Shown: in pieces, positions 29,984 to 38,974 of the stretch
Numbering within the stretch: position 1 is the stretch's first letter
Layout of the letters: each line of letters opens with the position of its first letter
From: Flavobacterium orientale
GTDB taxonomy: Bacteria > Bacteroidota > Bacteroidia > Flavobacteriales > Flavobacteriaceae
Assembly: GCF_014638005.1 (NCBI RefSeq)
Contig: NZ_BMFG01000005.1
Location: 62,001 to 126,000, forward strand
Length of the DNA: 64,000 bases
Reading direction: 5' to 3'
Notes under the pieces: generated by a model
Told to the model about the DNA's origin: nothing
What the model saw: the letters and a program-made list of their open reading frames with translations, nothing else
Databases searched by the model: none
Position numbers and translations under genes: made by a program

Positions 29984-31318
29984 TTGAAACGACTATTGCA
30001 ACAACTGTACCTCAATAACTTATTTTTCTATGCTTTGCTTGGAATAATAACGTTGTTTGCTTGTGCCTTCTTTTTTCCGTTTTTATACTCGGCTACATGG
30101 TATGTGTTTATCATTTTGATGGTGTTTTTAGTTTTAGATATACTAACTCTTTTCTTAGCAAAAACAGGAATTGAAGGAAGTAGAACGATGGCTGAAAAAC
30201 TATCTAATGGTGATGATAACAAAATTGTTGTGAGTATTAAAAATTATTACACTTTTTCCATACAGGTAAAGATTATCGATGAAATTCCTTTTCAATTTCA
30301 AGTAAGAAATTTTGAAATTTACAGAAAAATAAAAGCTTCTGCCACAGATGCGATCCAGTATTATGTAAGACCAACAGAACGTGGCGAATACCATTTTGGA
30401 AAACTTAATATTTATGTTACTTCTCCGCTACGGTTAATTTCCAGAAGATTCATGTTTGAAAACGGACACATGGTGCCCACCTACCCGTCTTATATTCAGC
30501 TTCGTAAATATGATTTAATGGCTTTTTCAAACAATCTGTTTCAATATGGGGTTAAAAAAATCAGACGAATTGGGCACACCATTGAATTTGAACAAATTAA
30601 AGAATATGTTCAAGGCGACGACATCAGAACCTTAAACTGGAAAGCAACCGCCAAGAAAAATTCGTTGATGGTCAATCAGTTTCAAGATGAAAAATCGCAG
30701 TCGGTTTATATGGTTATCGACAAAGGCAGGACGATGAAAATGCCTTTTAACCAATTGAGTTTATTAGATTATGCAATTAATGCTACGTTGGTTTTATCAA
30801 ATGTAATCTTGAAAAAACACGATAAGGCCGGAATGTTTACCTTTTCTAAAAAAGTAGAAAATAGAGTAATGGCCGAAAAAAGAGCGTCGCAAATGCAACT
30901 TATTTTAGACGCACTTTATAATGTAAAAACCGATTTTTTTGAAAGTGATTATGGCAGGCTGTATGTAGATATTAAGAAAAATATCAATCACAGAAGTTTG
31001 ATTTTGTTGTATACTAATTTTGAAACTTTGGATGGTTTACAGCGACAACTTCCTTATCTAAAAGGGATTGCAAAAAATCATTTATTGGTGGTTATCTTTT
31101 TTCAAAATACCGAACTCAATGAAATCATTCATAAAAAATCAGAAACCGTTCAGGAAGTGTATGATAAAGTGATTGCTGAAAAGTTTGCTTTCGAAAAACG
31201 ATTAATCGTGAACGAACTCAAAAAATATGGTATCTATTCTGTTTTGACACAACCGGAAAACCTGACATTAGACACGATAAATAAATATTTGGAAATCAAA
31301 GCTCGCGGGATTTTATAA
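29984..31318 (+). CDS. DUF58 domain-containing protein
   Basis: A 444-residue membrane protein with two N-terminal helices (NLFFYALLGIITLFACAFFF and ATWYVFIILMVFLVLDILTLF) and a C-terminal DUF58 domain carrying GDDIRTLNWKATAKKNSLMV, a strong family signature. A VWA-like fold follows (VYMVIDKGRTMKMPF). The start appears to be TTG at 29984, 6 bases after the MoxR stop; I see no ATG upstream. Ending the six-gene cluster, this gene is the expected partner of the MoxR ATPase. Confidence 0.93.
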   Translation: MKRLLQQLYLNNLFFYALLGIITLFACAFFFPFLYSATWYVFIILMVFLVLDILTLFLAKTGIEGSRTMAEKLSNGDDNKIVVSIKNYYTFSIQVKIIDEIPFQFQVRNFEIYRKIKASATDAIQYYVRPTERGEYHFGKLNIYVTSPLRLISRRFMFENGHMVPTYPSYIQLRKYDLMAFSNNLFQYGVKKIRRIGHTIEFEQIKEYVQGDDIRTLNWKATAKKNSLMVNQFQDEKSQSVYMVIDKGRTMKMPFNQLSLLDYAINATLVLSNVILKKHDKAGMFTFSKKVENRVMAEKRASQMQLILDALYNVKTDFFESDYGRLYVDIKKNINHRSLILLYTNFETLDGLQRQLPYLKGIAKNHLLVVIFFQNTELNEIIHKKSETVQEVYDKVIAEKFAFEKRLIVNELKKYGIYSVLTQPENLTLDTINKYLEIKARGIL

Positions 31319-31355
31319 AAAAGACTGTACCTTAGCAACACCGAAAAACAGCATC

Positions 31356-32138
31356 TTGAAACAAATCACTTCCATACAAAACCCCTTCATTAAATCCTTA
31401 GTCCAATTGCAGGAAAAATCAAAAACCCGCAAACAAACCGGCACGTTTTTAATGGAAGGCAAACGGGAAATTGAATTGGCACTAAAAGGCGGTTACGAAC
31501 TGGAAACAGTTTTGTTTTTGCCGGAATTTGTTTCAGATAAAGAACTAAAAAAATTTAGCGGTAGTGAATGTATTGAAATAACAAGAGAGGTCTATCAAAA
31601 ATTAGCCTATCGAGACACTACAGAAGGTGTTTTGGCTGTAGCCAAATCAAAAAAACACCGGTTAACCGATTTAAAACTTTCCGAAAATCCCTTACTTTTG
31701 GTTGCAGAAGGCATTGAAAAACCGGGAAATTTAGGTGCTTTGCTCCGAACTGCCGATGCGGCAAAAATAGATGCTGTGATTATTGCCAATCCAAAAAGTG
31801 ATTTATACAATCCAAATATCATTCGTTCCGGTGTGGGATGTGTATTCACAAATCAAATAGCCGTTGGTTCTACCGATGAAGTTATTTCGTATCTGAAATC
31901 GAACAAAATCGCCATTTTTTCGGCAACCTTACAAAATGCTAACAGCTATCATTTAGAAAATTATACAACGCCCACTGCTCTTGTTGTGGGTACAGAAGCA
32001 ACCGGTTTAAGCGAACTTTGGCGTACAGAAAGCACACAAAACATTATCATTCCTATGCAGGGAGAAATTGACTCCATGAATGTATCCGTTGCGGCCGCTA
32101 TTTTATTGTTTGAAGCAAAAAGACAAAGGGGTTTCTAA
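31356..32138 (+). CDS. SpoU/TrmH-family RNA 2'-O-methyltransferase
   Basis: A SAM-dependent methyltransferase acting on rRNA or tRNA ribose. The N-terminal substrate-binding part has RKQTGTFLMEGKREIELALK; the SPOUT catalytic motifs follow: EKPGNLGALLRTADA (motif 1), VVGTEATGLSELW (motif 2) and IPMQGEIDSMNVSVAAAILLFE (motif 3). It is 260 residues and complete. The start is TTG at 31356, as no ATG gives the expected MKQITSIQN N-terminus. The target nucleotide cannot be told from sequence. Confidence 0.93.
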   Translation: MKQITSIQNPFIKSLVQLQEKSKTRKQTGTFLMEGKREIELALKGGYELETVLFLPEFVSDKELKKFSGSECIEITREVYQKLAYRDTTEGVLAVAKSKKHRLTDLKLSENPLLLVAEGIEKPGNLGALLRTADAAKIDAVIIANPKSDLYNPNIIRSGVGCVFTNQIAVGSTDEVISYLKSNKIAIFSATLQNANSYHLENYTTPTALVVGTEATGLSELWRTESTQNIIIPMQGEIDSMNVSVAAAILLFEAKRQRGF

Positions 32139-32253
32139 TTTTTTAAAAAATTGTACTCCTAATTTTAGTACAGTAATGTAGTAAAAAACGTTCTGTTTTC
32201 CATTTGCATATTTAAAAACTTTGTCCTACTTTTAGTAACAGATAGAGATTGAT

Positions 32254-34473
32254 ATGACAGAGATTGATATAGAACAAGAAAACAAGGCTATTGCAAAGGA
32301 ATATAAAGAGTTACTTCGCATAAGTTATCAAACATTAACTGCTGAGGATAAAAAAATTATAAGAAAGGCATTTGATGTGGCTGTTGATGCTCATAAAGAG
32401 CAACGACGCAAATCAGGTGAGGCTTATATTTTTCATCCTATTGCTGTCGCAAAAATTGTGGCTTCAGAAATTGGATTAGGTGCCACCGCTATTGCAGCAG
32501 CTCTGATGCATGATGTTGCGGAAGATACAGACATTACCATTGCGGAAATTGAAAAAATGTTCAATCCCAAAATTGCACAACTGGTTGATGGTTTAACAAA
32601 AATTGCCAAAGTTAAAACCGATCAGGAAATTTCCATGCAAGCAGAGAATTTTAGAAAAATGCTGCTCACCTTAAATGATGATGTTCGCGTAATTCTTATC
32701 AAATTGGCCGATCGCTTGCATAACATGCAAACCATGGAATCCATGGTGGATTATAAACAAGCCAAAATTGCATCGGAAACCTTATACATTTATGCTCCTC
32801 TTGCCCATCGATTGGGACTTTATAACATCAAATCGCAATTGGAGGATTTGGGTTTAAAGTATACAGAACCCGATGTGTACCATGACATTCTCAGTAAATT
32901 AAAAGAAAGCCGACAAGAACAAGAAGCTTATATTGCCTCTATTTCTGACGTCCTCAAAAAAGCTCTGGATGAAGAAGGAATTGAATATACCTTAAAAGGG
33001 CGTTCAAAATCGATCTACTCTATCCGAAGAAAAATGCTCGCTCAAGGTGTTTCATTTGATGAAGTCTACGACAAATTTGCTTTGCGTATCGTCTATAAAT
33101 CCAACCAACACGATGAAAAGTTTTTGGCTTGGAAAATCTATTCTATAGTAACCGATCATTATCGCCCGAGTCCGAGTCGTTTGCGTGATTGGATTTCATC
33201 ACCAAAATCTACCGGTTATGAAGCCCTTCATATTACCGTTATGGGACCAAAAGGCCGATGGGTGGAAATTCAAGTGCGAAGTGAACGAATGGATGAAATT
33301 GCAGAAAAAGGCTATGCTGCCCATTATAAATACAAACAAGGGTTGAGTGAAGAAAATAGTCTCGACACGTGGTTGAATTTGTTGAAAGAAGCTCTGGAAA
33401 ATTCAGCTTCTAATGCGGTCGATTTTGTTGAAGATTTCAAATTGAACCTTTATTCAAAAGAAATATATGTTTTTACACCCAAAGGGGAAATAAAAAGTTT
33501 GCCCAAAGGAGCTACCTCCTTGGATTTTGCCTTTAGTATTCACTCCGAAATTGGAGTCAGAACCCGCGGCACAAGAGTAAATGGAAAGTTAGTTCCTTTA
33601 AATCACGTATTAAACAGTGGTGATCAGGTGGAAGTGATTACTTCGGCCAATCAAAAACCCAATTTTCACTGGTTGGATTATGTAACGACTTCAAGAGCCA
33701 AAAACAAAATTAAAAACGTTTTAAACGAAGATACCAAAAAAATTGCCGAAGACGGAAAGGAATTACTAACCAGAAAGTTGCGTCATTTAAAAGTGACACT
33801 TAACGAAACTACGGTCAACGAATTGGTCAATTATTTCCATTTAAAAACGAGTTTGGATTTATTTTACCGAGTTGGAATTGGCACCATTGACAACCAGCAA
33901 TTAAAAGATTTTGCTTCGCAAAAGAGCAACACGCTTATAAATTTCTTCAAGAAAATAAAGCGTTCGCCTTCTGTTAATCAGGAACAAATTCAAAAAAATG
34001 AAATCAGCAAAAATTTTGACATGCTGGTTTTTGGTTCGGAACAAGATAAATTGGATTACAAATTATCTTCCTGCTGTAACCCTATTCCCGGCGACGATGT
34101 TTTTGGATTTTTAACCATCAACGATGGCATAAAAGTACACCGCAAAGATTGCCCTAACGCCATAAGTTTACAGTCCAATTATGCCTATCGCATTATCACT
34201 GCCAAATGGATTGATTCCTCTCAAGAAGAATTTAAAGCCGTCTTGAATATTACGGGTATGGATACGTTGGGATTAACTAATGAATTGACAAAAGTTATTT
34301 CAAACCAAATGCATGTGAACATTCAAAGTATTTCCTTGAGTGGTGACGCCGGAATTTTCAACGGGCAAGTGACTGTTGTCGTACAAAACAATACCATTTT
34401 AAAACGTTTGATTGAAAACATCAAAAAAATTGACGGCATCGACAAAGTGACTCGAATTCACACAAGAAACTAA
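32254..34473 (+). CDS. Bifunctional (p)ppGpp synthetase/hydrolase (RelA/SpoT family)
   Basis: Controls the stringent response by making and degrading (p)ppGpp. The HD hydrolase domain has HDVAEDTD with the HD pair at residues 86-87 and KLADRLHNMQT; the synthetase domain has KGRSKSIYSIRRKM and FALRIVY; TGS (VFTPKGEIKSLPKGATSLDFAF) and a C-terminal ACT domain follow. Its 739 residues match the long RSH type. Both catalytic halves look intact, so this is SpoT/Rel-like rather than a synthetase-only RelA. It has its own leader of about 115 bases; no clear promoter match was found. Confidence 0.97.
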   Translation: MTEIDIEQENKAIAKEYKELLRISYQTLTAEDKKIIRKAFDVAVDAHKEQRRKSGEAYIFHPIAVAKIVASEIGLGATAIAAALMHDVAEDTDITIAEIEKMFNPKIAQLVDGLTKIAKVKTDQEISMQAENFRKMLLTLNDDVRVILIKLADRLHNMQTMESMVDYKQAKIASETLYIYAPLAHRLGLYNIKSQLEDLGLKYTEPDVYHDILSKLKESRQEQEAYIASISDVLKKALDEEGIEYTLKGRSKSIYSIRRKMLAQGVSFDEVYDKFALRIVYKSNQHDEKFLAWKIYSIVTDHYRPSPSRLRDWISSPKSTGYEALHITVMGPKGRWVEIQVRSERMDEIAEKGYAAHYKYKQGLSEENSLDTWLNLLKEALENSASNAVDFVEDFKLNLYSKEIYVFTPKGEIKSLPKGATSLDFAFSIHSEIGVRTRGTRVNGKLVPLNHVLNSGDQVEVITSANQKPNFHWLDYVTTSRAKNKIKNVLNEDTKKIAEDGKELLTRKLRHLKVTLNETTVNELVNYFHLKTSLDLFYRVGIGTIDNQQLKDFASQKSNTLINFFKKIKRSPSVNQEQIQKNEISKNFDMLVFGSEQDKLDYKLSSCCNPIPGDDVFGFLTINDGIKVHRKDCPNAISLQSNYAYRIITAKWIDSSQEEFKAVLNITGMDTLGLTNELTKVISNQMHVNIQSISLSGDAGIFNGQVTVVVQNNTILKRLIENIKKIDGIDKVTRIHTRN

Positions 34474-34574
34474 AAAATGGGTTAGGATGATTGGCCAAAA
34501 CAGCTATTTTACTGGCATTTTTGACAGTATAAAAAATAGTAAATCGCAATAAATTCTAATCCTAAAAATATCCT

Positions 34575-34582
34575 TATCTTTG
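34575..34582 (+). promoter_or_regulatory. Probable -7 box of the Fur-family gene
   Basis: TATCTTTG matches TAnnTTTG, 22 bases before the ATG at 34605. No TTG is at the ideal -33 spacing, so this is a partial match. Confidence 0.55.
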
Positions 34583-34604
34583 CCACAATTGATAGAATTC
34601 TTCT

Positions 34605-35054
34605 ATGGACAACACAAAAAACAACCAGGATATAGTAAAAAATGTATTTACAAAATACCTTGAAGAAAAAGGGCACCGTAAAACACCGGAACGTTATGCT
34701 ATTCTTCAGGAAATCTATGATAGTTTAGAACATTTTGATATCGAATCTTTGTATATCAAAATGAAAAATAAAAACTATCGTGTCAGTAGAGCTACGCTGT
34801 ATAATACTATAGAACTTTTATTGGAATGTGGATTAGTGAGAAGACATCAATTTGGTCAAAATCAAGCTCACTATGAGAAATCGTATTTTGACAAACAACA
34901 CGATCATATCATTATGACTGATACCGGTGAAGTGATTGAGTTTTGTGACCCAAGAATTCAGCAAATCAAAAAAACGATTGAAGAGATTTTTGGTATTGAA
35001 ATCCACCACCATTCCCTTTATATGTATGGAAATAAAAAAGCAACTACTGAATAA
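34605..35054 (+). CDS. Fur family metal-responsive transcriptional regulator
   Basis: A 149-residue winged-helix repressor. The DNA-binding part runs from [20 protein letters not shown] to [23 protein letters not shown]. The metal-binding dimer domain has [27 protein letters not shown] and a late histidine run, [11 protein letters not shown]. The usual CxxC zinc motifs of E. coli Fur are missing: one cysteine is at [10 protein letters not shown]. It sits 50 bases upstream of purA, an arrangement I know from several flavobacteria. Which metal it senses (iron, zinc or peroxide/PerR-like) cannot be settled. Confidence 0.92.
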   Translation: MDNTKNNQDIVKNVFTKYLEEKGHRKTPERYAILQEIYDSLEHFDIESLYIKMKNKNYRVSRATLYNTIELLLECGLVRRHQFGQNQAHYEKSYFDKQHDHIIMTDTGEVIEFCDPRIQQIKKTIEEIFGIEIHHHSLYMYGNKKATTE

Positions 35055-35104
35055 TAGGTTATTCAAATTATACTAACTATAACTAAACAACAAACAACAA
35101 AAAG

Positions 35105-36376
35105 ATGACCGTAGATTTACTGTTAGGACTACAATGGGGCGACGAAGGAAAAGGAAAAATTGTCGACGTTCTTACTTCAAACTATGATATAATTGCTCGT
35201 TTTCAAGGTGGTCCAAATGCGGGACATACATTGGAATTTGACGGAATTAAACATGTATTACGCACCATTCCATCCGGAATTTTTCATAAAAATGCCATCA
35301 ACATTATTGGAAATGGTGTAGTGATAGACCCGGTTGTTTTTCAAAAAGAATTGGAAGGATTGGAGAAATTCAATTTAAACATCAGTTCAAAATTATTTCT
35401 TTCCAGAAAAGCCCATTTAATTTTACCCACACATCGATTGCTTGATGCCGCTTCGGAAGCAGCAAAAGGAAAAGCAAAAATTGGTTCTACACTAAAAGGA
35501 ATTGGCCCAACCTACATGGACAAAACCGGTAGAAACGGAATCCGAATTGGCGATATTGAAATGGCTGATTTTAAAGAACGATATAGAGCCTTGGCCGATA
35601 AACACGAAGCCATGATTGCGTTTTATGATGTAAATCTACAATATGATTTAAAAGAAATGGAAGATGAGTTTTTTGCTTCCATAGAAGTTTTAAAAACACT
35701 CCAATTTATTGATAGCGAAGCTTTTTTAAACAACGCACTGAAAGAAGGGAAATCGATTTTAGCGGAAGGAGCTCAAGGTTCGTTATTAGATATTGACTTT
35801 GGAACCTATCCTTTTGTTACCTCATCCAATACAACAGCTGCAGGAGCTTGCACCGGTTTAGGGATTGCTCCAAACAAAGTAAAAGAGGTATTCGGAATTT
35901 TCAAAGCCTATACTACTCGTGTGGGTAGCGGCCCATTTCCTACGGAACTGTTTGATGAAGACGGAGCTACAATGGCCCGTGTTGGAAATGAATTTGGTTC
36001 GGTTACGGGAAGAGCTCGCCGTTGCGGGTGGTTGGATTTAGTAGCTTTAAAGTATGCCGTTCAAGTGAATGGGGTCACCCAATTATACATGATGAAAGGC
36101 GATGTACTTTCCGGTTTTGAAACGTTGAAAGTTTGTACCGCTTATGCGTATAAAGGAGAAATCATCAACCACTTCCCTTATAACATTGAACCGGAAAATG
36201 TAACGCCGGTTTTTGTTGAGAAAAAAGGATGGAAAGCTGACTTAACGGGTTTAACTTCTTATGAGGCATTGCCGGAAGAATTTAAAGACTATGTAGCTTT
36301 TATAGAAAAAGAATTGGAAGTGCCAATCAAAGTTGTTTCTGTAGGACCCGACAGAACACAAACTATTATAAAATAA
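35105..36376 (+). CDS. purA: Adenylosuccinate synthase
   Basis: Couples GTP to IMP and aspartate to form adenylosuccinate, the first step to AMP. The P-loop-like motif GDEGKGK is at residues 12-18, with LLGLQWGDEGKGKIVD at the N-terminus; GPNAGHTLEFDG and the active-site QGSLLDIDFGTYPFVTSSNT follow, and GRARRCGWLDL near residue 300. The C-terminal VGPDRTQTI is conserved. It is 423 residues. A strong terminator follows. Its product is the substrate of PurB, encoded 32 kb upstream. Confidence 0.98.
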   Translation: MTVDLLLGLQWGDEGKGKIVDVLTSNYDIIARFQGGPNAGHTLEFDGIKHVLRTIPSGIFHKNAINIIGNGVVIDPVVFQKELEGLEKFNLNISSKLFLSRKAHLILPTHRLLDAASEAAKGKAKIGSTLKGIGPTYMDKTGRNGIRIGDIEMADFKERYRALADKHEAMIAFYDVNLQYDLKEMEDEFFASIEVLKTLQFIDSEAFLNNALKEGKSILAEGAQGSLLDIDFGTYPFVTSSNTTAAGACTGLGIAPNKVKEVFGIFKAYTTRVGSGPFPTELFDEDGATMARVGNEFGSVTGRARRCGWLDLVALKYAVQVNGVTQLYMMKGDVLSGFETLKVCTAYAYKGEIINHFPYNIEPENVTPVFVEKKGWKADLTGLTSYEALPEEFKDYVAFIEKELEVPIKVVSVGPDRTQTIIK

Positions 36377-36401
36377 AGTACTACCGTTTATAAAAAACAA
36401 C

Positions 36402-36435
36402 AATCCCATCAGTTATTGATGGGATTATTTTTTTA
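36402..36435 (+). terminator. Terminator of purA
   Basis: A 10-base perfect stem (AATCCCATCA pairing with TGATGGGATT) around a 5-base loop (GTTAT), followed by a T run. It may also act on the convergent ankyrin gene. Confidence 0.85.
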
Positions 36436-36462
36436 ACTAACTCCTATAAAAACAAAACTACT

Positions 36463-36849
36463 TTATTTACTTTTTAAAAGTTGCACCGCTTCAGTTGCAT
36501 TAGAATGCTCCGCATATTGTAAAGCAGTATAACCATTTTTACATTTTGCTTTAACATCGGCACCTTTTTCTAATAAGAAAGTAATAATTTCGGTTTGATT
36601 ATAACGAGCGGCATACATTAAAGGGGTCATACCGTTTGTTTTCTCGTTAATATCTGCTCCATAAGAAACCATTTTTTTAACTAAGTCCACTTCGCCTTTG
36701 CTAATTGCAATACACAAGGGTGTCGCATAATATTTTGCATACACAAATGTTTCGGCTTCACTACGAGTAAAAGTAGTGTCGTTGGAAGCTAAAGTAACAT
36801 TACTAAAAGCCAATAAGGCTAAACCTAAAATACTGATCGTTTTTTTCAT
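36463..36849 (-). CDS. Exported ankyrin-repeat protein
   Basis: A 128-residue protein with signal peptide (MKKTISILGLALLAFSNVTLAS) and about two and a half ankyrin repeats: TPLCIAISKGEVDLVKKMVSYGADIN, MTPLMYAARYNQTEIITFLLEKGADV and YTALQYAEHSNATEAVQLLKSK. It is an envelope protein binder; the partner is unknown. The spacing between purA and this convergent gene is short and carries the terminator. A palindrome 60 bases upstream of its start could be a regulator site. Confidence 0.9.
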   Translation of the reverse strand: MKKTISILGLALLAFSNVTLASNDTTFTRSEAETFVYAKYYATPLCIAISKGEVDLVKKMVSYGADINEKTNGMTPLMYAARYNQTEIITFLLEKGADVKAKCKNGYTALQYAEHSNATEAVQLLKSK

Positions 36850-36908
36850 GATGATTGATTTAATGATTAATGATTGATTACTTTAATAGACGACAAAAAT
36901 TCATAAAC

Positions 36909-36932
36909 GTTACAAAATGAATTCTTTGTAAC
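36909..36932. promoter_or_regulatory. Operator-like inverted repeat upstream of the ankyrin gene
   Basis: GTTACAAA and TTTGTAAC are perfect 8-base arms separated by 8 bases (ATGAATTC). The position, about 60 bases upstream of the ankyrin gene start, fits a dimeric regulator site. No T run follows, so it is not a terminator. The binding protein is unknown. Confidence 0.45.
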
Positions 36933-36951
36933 AAAACTTTAACATTTGGGT

Positions 36952-36980
36952 ATAAAAAAACCACGCAATGGCGTGGCTTT
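36952..36980 (-). terminator. Terminator of purC
   Basis: A stem of AAAGCCACGC / GCGTGGTTT around loop CATT on the minus strand, ending in a T run on that strand. It lies 25 bases beyond the purC stop. Confidence 0.8.
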
Positions 36981-37001
36981 AAAAATTTGATTAACGAAGT
37001 G

Positions 37002-37952
37002 TTATAATGAGGCTAAATAGCGAACTACATTGGTTTCTATTCGTTCTTGTATATTTGAAATATCAGCTTTGATAAAGGGTTCGCCTAAAATATTTTCATA
37101 CAATTCAATATAGCGTTCCGAAACGGTGTGGATATAGTCTTCTGTCATATTTGGAATTTGTTGGCCTTCTTTTCCTTGAAAACCATTGGCAATTAACCAT
37201 TGTCTGACAAATTCTTTTGACAATTGTTTTTGAGCTTCTCCTTTATCTTGTCGTTCCTGATAACCGTCTGCATAGAAATAACGTGAAGAATCAGGGGTGT
37301 GAATTTCATCGATCAGCACAATCTTTCCTTCTTTTGTTTTTCCGAATTCATATTTCGTATCTACTAAAATCAAACCTTTTGAAGCAGCTATTTCAGTACC
37401 TCTTTGATATAAGGCCCGGGTGTATTTTTCAAGAACTAAATAGTCAGCTTCCGAAACAATGCCTTTTTCTAAAATGGCTTCACGAGAAATATCTTCATCA
37501 TGCGAACCGTTATCCGCTTTGGTAGTAGGTGTGATTATTGGCTTTGGAAAACGATCGTTTTCTTTCAATCCTTCCGGCATCGTAACACCACAAAGTAAAC
37601 GTCTTCCTGCCGTATATTCTCTGGCAGCATGTCCGGACAAATAACCTCTAATCACCATTTCCACTTTAAAAGGTTCGCATAAATGCCCCACAGCAACGTT
37701 GGGATCAGGTGTAGCAATCAACCAATTGGGAACGATATCTTCCGTAAGTTGCATGAATTTCGTAGCAATCTGATTTAAGATTTGACCTTTATACGGAATC
37801 CCTTTTGGCATCACTACATCAAAAGCGGACAATCTATCGGTGGCAATCATAACTAAAATTTCATCATTGATGGAATATACTTCTCTTACTTTGCCTCGAT
37901 AAACCGATTTTTGATTGGGAAAATTAAAATTTGTGGTGGTTATTGTGTTCAT
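37002..37952 (-). CDS. purC: Phosphoribosylaminoimidazole-succinocarboxamide synthase (SAICAR synthase)
   Basis: Condenses CAIR with aspartate in purine synthesis; the product is cleaved by PurB. Conserved segments are [46 protein letters not shown] (read as separate motifs YRGKVREVY and TDRLSAFDV), [22 protein letters not shown] and [28 protein letters not shown]. The ATG at 37952 begins the usual [13 protein letters not shown]-terminus; the longer frame starts upstream of the promoter box. It is 316 residues. A terminator follows. Confidence 0.97.
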   Translation of the reverse strand: MNTITTTNFNFPNQKSVYRGKVREVYSINDEILVMIATDRLSAFDVVMPKGIPYKGQILNQIATKFMQLTEDIVPNWLIATPDPNVAVGHLCEPFKVEMVIRGYLSGHAAREYTAGRRLLCGVTMPEGLKENDRFPKPIITPTTKADNGSHDEDISREAILEKGIVSEADYLVLEKYTRALYQRGTEIAASKGLILVDTKYEFGKTKEGKIVLIDEIHTPDSSRYFYADGYQERQDKGEAQKQLSKEFVRQWLIANGFQGKEGQQIPNMTEDYIHTVSERYIELYENILGEPFIKADISNIQERIETNVVRYLASL

Positions 37953-37974
37953 AGTTGTGTGTTGTTGTGAACTG

Positions 37975-37982
37975 CAAAAGTA
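37975..37982 (-). promoter_or_regulatory. Probable -7 box of purC
   Basis: TACTTTTG on the minus strand matches TAnnTTTG, 22 bases before the ATG at 37952. It overlaps the longer frame and supports the shorter start. A -33 TTG at the ideal spacing was not found. Confidence 0.6.
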
Positions 37983-38025
37983 AAAATTTAAACTAACTTT
38001 TAAAGTATCCACTACTAATATAATA

Positions 38026-38060
38026 GACAAAAAAAAAGGATAGCAGTGAGCTATCCTTTT
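38026..38060 (-). terminator. Terminator after the outer-membrane barrel gene
   Basis: Stem AAAAGGATAGC / GCTATCCTTTT, loop of 5 bases, with a T run on the minus strand. It ends the gene at 38082-38585 just before the purC leader. Confidence 0.8.
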
Positions 38061-38081
38061 TAATAATGTTTTACTTTTTAA

Positions 38082-38585
38082 TTAGAACATGATGTTATAC
38101 GTAACACCTACTCCTACAACTTGTAAGTCGATATCGTTTTGAGCAAAAGTATGTTGGTAAAAACCATAGATATTCCATTTTTCGTTATGGAATCCAATTT
38201 GAGGATTAATATATAAACCTCCTGAATTGTTGTCTGCATTGGTTAAAAATCCGTATCCTAAATCAGTTCCAAAAAATAAACCTTTTGGTTGGAAATAGTA
38301 ACGAACAAATCCGGCTAATGGAATTAATCCCAAATCTTGAAAATCATCTTTACCAAAAAAGTGATTGTATCCGGAAGCTACACCAATTCCAAAACTAGGT
38401 GATACAAGGTGTTGTGCTCTAAAATCGGCTCCTACGGTAAGTGAAGCAAAATCAGCTGTATCCCCAAGTGGCAAACCTACATTTACTCCTGCTTTAAACC
38501 AAGAATTTTCCGGAGTAATAACTAGATCTTGAGCATAAGTAAAACTTACTGCTACCAAACTCAATGCTAAAATAATTTTTTTCAT
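38082..38585 (-). CDS. Outer-membrane beta-barrel protein
   Basis: A 167-residue protein with signal peptide (MKKIILALSLVAVSFTYAQ) and eight or so alternating beta strands: for example FKAGVNVGLPLGD, SFGIGVASGYNHFF, FFGTDLGYGFL, WNIYGFYQHTF and VVGVGVTYNIMF. The last residue is phenylalanine, the usual end signal for barrel assembly. It resembles OmpW/PorT-like small barrels; the exact family is undetermined. It is a single gene with its own terminator. Confidence 0.85.
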   Translation of the reverse strand: MKKIILALSLVAVSFTYAQDLVITPENSWFKAGVNVGLPLGDTADFASLTVGADFRAQHLVSPSFGIGVASGYNHFFGKDDFQDLGLIPLAGFVRYYFQPKGLFFGTDLGYGFLTNADNNSGGLYINPQIGFHNEKWNIYGFYQHTFAQNDIDLQVVGVGVTYNIMF

Positions 38586-38692
38586 TTTCTTTTTTAAATG
38601 TTATACTTCCTAGTAGACAATTATCGTGCCGAAAAGTCAGATTATTCAACAGTACTGAACGCTAGACGCTTATAACAGCAAAAACTGACAAA

Positions 38693-38908
38693 TTATTTTT
38701 TGAATCGTACAAGAAAAGTAAAAAGCAGCAGCAAAATGCTATAAATTAAATAAATCAATCCAAAAAACAACAGCAAAAATGCGAGAATCAGCCACGATGG
38801 ATATATAGTGGTATGCCACCCCGGAATAATGGAAGTAAAAAAATCAATCGTGTTGGAAAGAAAGAAAACAATAACTAGTGCAACGACTACAAGGAGTATC
38901 TTTTTCAT
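38693..38908 (-). CDS. Small two-helix membrane protein
   Basis: A 71-residue protein with two predicted membrane helices: residues 2-21 (KKILLVVVALVIVFFLSNTI) and 38-61 (LILAFLLLFFGLIYLIYSILLL). A longer reading starting at 38962 would run through the phoH terminator; MKKILLVVV at 38908 is chosen instead. No homology is recognised. It is on the same strand as phoH but separated from it by that terminator. Confidence 0.6.
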   Translation of the reverse strand: MKKILLVVVALVIVFFLSNTIDFFTSIIPGWHTTIYPSWLILAFLLLFFGLIYLIYSILLLLFTFLVRFKK

Positions 38909-38916
38909 TTTGTTGA

Positions 38917-38957
38917 TTAAAAAATCCCCATCAAATGATGCATTTGATGAGGATTTA
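38917..38957 (-). terminator. Terminator of phoH
   Basis: A 16-base stem AAATCCTCATCAAATG / CATTTGATGGGGATTT with one mismatch and a 3-base loop, followed by a T run on the minus strand. It marks the true end of the phoH transcript. Confidence 0.85.
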
Positions 38958-38974
38958 TACACTTAAATAAGTAT

